From CAZBUK01 sp964495085 (lineage in GTDB: Bacteria; Bacteroidota; Ignavibacteria; T3Sed10-11), in NCBI GenBank assembly GCA_964495085.1, contig CAZBUK010000131.1, positions 1 through 7,901 on the forward strand: a DNA stretch of 7,901 nucleotides, read 5' to 3'. This document shows positions 5,816 through 7,901 of the stretch, piece by piece; within the stretch, counting starts at the first letter, position 1, and the number at the start of each line of letters is the position of its first letter. Below the pieces are notes generated by a model. That model was not told where the DNA came from and did not search any database. It worked only from the letters and a program-made list of their open reading frames with translations. A program made the translations under genes and the position numbers.

Positions 5816-5931
5816 TTATCCGGGGAATATTTTTCCGGCTTTTATGAAATCCGTTAAAATTGAATACAGTCGTGGAAGCATGTACTCATATTTGTATTTA
5901 CCGGATGTTATTCAAAATGGCGTCAAGGAGA

Positions 5932-7701
5932 TCATTCTACGCGGATAACCGGGTACAGGTTGAACTGGCTGTCGAAGTAGGGCGATCGCTCGTAAAAGTA
6001 GTTCAGACGCTGAGCCGGATCATTGCGGAATTCCTCGTCCTCGGCCAGACGGCGTTCGAATGCGGCTTTGAGCGTCGGATCCTCTTCCATCATCTTCTGT
6101 GCGATCGGTTCCATGACGTACATTTCGAAATACTCTTTCCTCTCGAATATCGAATTGAAAAATCCCCATCTGAGAAACGAATCGCCGCTTCCCGGTTCGA
6201 GCAGGTGAAGTATGATCCGTATCGTACGCTGGTCGGTCGGAACGATAAAAGTGCCGGGAGGGACGGTTGCGGTTTCCGTAAAGGTTTCGTACTTCACGTC
6301 GACCCGTTGTCTCCCCTCGTACGACTGCGGAGCGAAGCTAATGTCGCGAAACCTGAAGCGGGTTACCATCAGCGTCTCTTCATGAAGAAGCTCGTGCACT
6401 TCGATGCCGTGGAGTCGCATCCGGTCGACGATTGCGGACCATTCGCGGGGGATGAGATATGCCTGCGGCGCTTTGACGGATTGTTTTACGATCAAATCGT
6501 TGTAGAATTTCACATCGTATTCGACCGGTTCAGATGTATACACGAGCGCTTGCGCTCCGGATACGGGCTGGAGCTCGCGTGTTGTCCGATATCCTTTGAA
6601 CTTCCGCAACTCGTACTCCTCCGTCAGCGAGAATTCGAGCGGGAAGTCGAGCCTTCCGCTGCGAAGCTCGAACAGGGTTTTCTCGTCGGCGCGTTTGTTC
6701 ATTTCTACGAGGAGTTTCGGATTCCGGAACGCGTATTCGAGCACGGATTCGATCGTCGCTTTGGTCCCGAAGACCCGGTCTTTGTACGGTTTCAGCATAT
6801 GTGTTTCGACGACGATGCCGGGTCTGTTTTGGAGAGTCGCGTATCCGTTTGAAAAACGCGGCGGCGTCGCTCCTCCGCTTAAACCGCTCTCAATTCCCGC
6901 ATACCAGTTGCGCATATAAACGTAGGGAAAGGCGGGGTATCCCCGCTTTTCGAGATCCCGTTCAAGATGGGGAATAAAGATCTCGCTGAGCCACTTCCCC
7001 GTTTCGGAATAGAGATTGCGTGGATTATCCATGATGTAGGTGACGGTATACTGATAATCCGCGCCGTTGGTAGCATGCGTGTCGATAATAAAATCGGGGA
7101 GCCAGCGGGTAATGAGCTTGAGCATAGCCTGCATCTCGGGAGCGTCCGCTTTCATCCAGTCGCGATTCAGATTATAGTTCTGCGCCGTGGTCCGCCATCC
7201 CATCTCCCTCGGACCGTTCTGGTTGATACGGTTGTACGGACCGAATCGTTCATGGCCGTCGACGCTGAATACGGGAACGACGAGCAGATTCACATGATCG
7301 AGCAGGTATTGCTTTTCTTTGGTAACGAGGATCTCTCGCAACAGAAGCATCGAGGCGTCTTTTCCGCCGATCTCGCCGGAGTGTATTCCGTTGATGATCA
7401 GGATCGACGGCTTTCCGGATGCGCGAAACTCCTCGGGCGTATTTATACCCTCCCTCGAGACAACCATGCAGTATAGATCCCTGTCCTGCGGAGAAGTACC
7501 GATTTTTTGCATCACCGCATAGTTCGATGCGGCGGCAAGTTTGTTAAAGTATGCTATGGTCTCGTCGTACCTGGGAGTTTCGAGATATCCCGACCGTTCG
7601 AAATAAGTGAGCCACCCGGACGGAATATCCGGCTGAGCGTATACAAGGCCGTTAAAAACGCAGACTGCAATGACGATGAATATCGATGCTCTCAACCCCA
7701 T
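5932..7701 (-). CDS. Secreted M14-family zinc carboxypeptidase
   Basis: The 589-residue protein begins with a Sec signal peptide (MGLRASIFIVIAVCVFNGLV, probable cleavage after YA at residue 22), so it acts outside the cytoplasm. Residues ~40-330 form an M14 metallocarboxypeptidase domain: INGIHSGEIGGKDAS (103-117) supplies the zinc ligands His107 and Glu110, NLNRDW (177-182) supplies Arg180 (carboxylate-binding region), DTHATNG (207-213) supplies the third ligand His209, and GIVVETHMLK (295-304) contains the catalytic Glu299. The core therefore appears active, removing residues from peptides or cell-wall peptides; the substrate is not determinable. About 250 further residues (~335-589) follow without a motif I recognise. 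Such C-terminal extensions occur in the larger bacterial M14 proteins. The ATG at 7699-7701 is preceded by AAAAGGA (7709-7715), seven bases away. No clear promoter was found upstream. A long open frame on the opposite strand (5860-6852) is a shadow of this gene. Confidence 0.9.
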   Translation of the reverse strand: MGLRASIFIVIAVCVFNGLVYAQPDIPSGWLTYFERSGYLETPRYDETIAYFNKLAAASNYAVMQKIGTSPQDRDLYCMVVSREGINTPEEFRASGKPSILIINGIHSGEIGGKDASMLLLREILVTKEKQYLLDHVNLLVVPVFSVDGHERFGPYNRINQNGPREMGWRTTAQNYNLNRDWMKADAPEMQAMLKLITRWLPDFIIDTHATNGADYQYTVTYIMDNPRNLYSETGKWLSEIFIPHLERDLEKRGYPAFPYVYMRNWYAGIESGLSGGATPPRFSNGYATLQNRPGIVVETHMLKPYKDRVFGTKATIESVLEYAFRNPKLLVEMNKRADEKTLFELRSGRLDFPLEFSLTEEYELRKFKGYRTTRELQPVSGAQALVYTSEPVEYDVKFYNDLIVKQSVKAPQAYLIPREWSAIVDRMRLHGIEVHELLHEETLMVTRFRFRDISFAPQSYEGRQRVDVKYETFTETATVPPGTFIVPTDQRTIRIILHLLEPGSGDSFLRWGFFNSIFERKEYFEMYVMEPIAQKMMEEDPTLKAAFERRLAEDEEFRNDPAQRLNYFYERSPYFDSQFNLYPVIRVE

Positions 7702-7901
7702 ATAATTTTCCTTTTCATGTCATAGGTGTCCAAAATAATTATTGGCTAAGTGAACATAGTGGAAGATTGCATTGGAAAAGGAATAACTTTATGATACACA
7801 AACTATGGGTCCACTATGATTTATTACTTCAGAAGCTTATGAAATGAGAGTAATCGCATGAATATATTCAGATATATTTGAATTAGTGTTACTTTTCTTT
7901 T
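7702..7901. other. AT-rich upstream region of the carboxypeptidase gene
   Basis: These 200 bases reach the window edge and contain no gene. They hold the AAAAGGA ribosome binding site (7709-7715) and a 9-bp inverted repeat, CATAGTGGA (7755-7763) and TCCACTATG (7810-7818), which could be an operator or chance. No -35/-10 pair with good spacing was found on the minus strand. Confidence 0.45.

Noticed and set aside
5820..5838. CCGGGGAATATTTTTCCGG hairpin followed by CTTTTAT
   Set aside because: The stem and T-rich tail suit the plus strand, but no plus-strand gene ends here; on the minus strand two pairs are lost.
5860..6852. 330-codon open frame on the plus strand
   Set aside because: It lies entirely antisense to the well-supported M14 carboxypeptidase gene and has no ribosome binding site or recognisable domain; it is a codon-bias shadow.
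7755..7818. 9-bp inverted repeat CATAGTGGA/TCCACTATG as an operator
   Set aside because: A 46-bp spacer and no promoter between the arms make chance likely; noted only inside the upstream region entry.

Overview
The window looks like draft or metagenome-derived bacterial chromosome. It has moderate GC, loosely spaced genes and a run of exactly 100 N inside a repeat, which is the usual scaffold placeholder. Two genes start with clear signal peptides, so secretion across a membrane is expected. The UvrD-type helicase fragment and the 'Ctttgcg...tctgcg' / 'cagaaatcag' style intergenic repeats remind me of the Chlorobi/Ignavibacteria/FCB side of the tree and of uncultured relatives. That is an impression from family resemblance, not a placement.

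Layout. Bases 1-339 (+) hold the 3' end of a SnoaL/NTF2-like protein. Bases 340-646 hold no convincing gene, only a 25-codon ORF and a strong GC-rich hairpin. Bases 647-1300 (-) encode a secreted protein of unknown function with a good Shine-Dalgarno site and a plausible promoter. Bases 1301-1891 are a complex gap. It contains a start-less, protein-like minus-strand reading frame (1498-1719), a 12-bp inverted repeat (1745-1756 / 1827-1838) and probable frameshifted traces of helicase code. Bases 1892-2917 (+) encode only the C-terminal half of a UvrD/PcrA-family helicase, lacking the Walker A and B half. Bases 2918-3608 are non-coding repeat DNA: a heptamer tandem tract, then two copies of a ~180-bp unit made of two consecutive hairpins, the second copy interrupted by the N-run.

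Bases 3609-4325 (+) encode a class I glutamine amidotransferase with an apparently intact Cys-His-Glu triad. It converges on three minus-strand genes: a class I SAM methyltransferase (4392-5246), a GYD-domain protein with a GTG start (5454-5735) and a secreted M14-family zinc carboxypeptidase (5932-7701). Bases 7702-7901 are upstream DNA of the carboxypeptidase.

The genes do not form an obvious pathway. The three minus-strand genes are separated by about 200 bp each and have their own ribosome binding sites, so they are probably separate transcription units. I see no convincing new defence, mobile or biosynthetic system. The most informative region is 1498-3495, where a decayed helicase gene, an inverted-repeat element, an unexplained protein-like frame and a two-hairpin repeat lie side by side.
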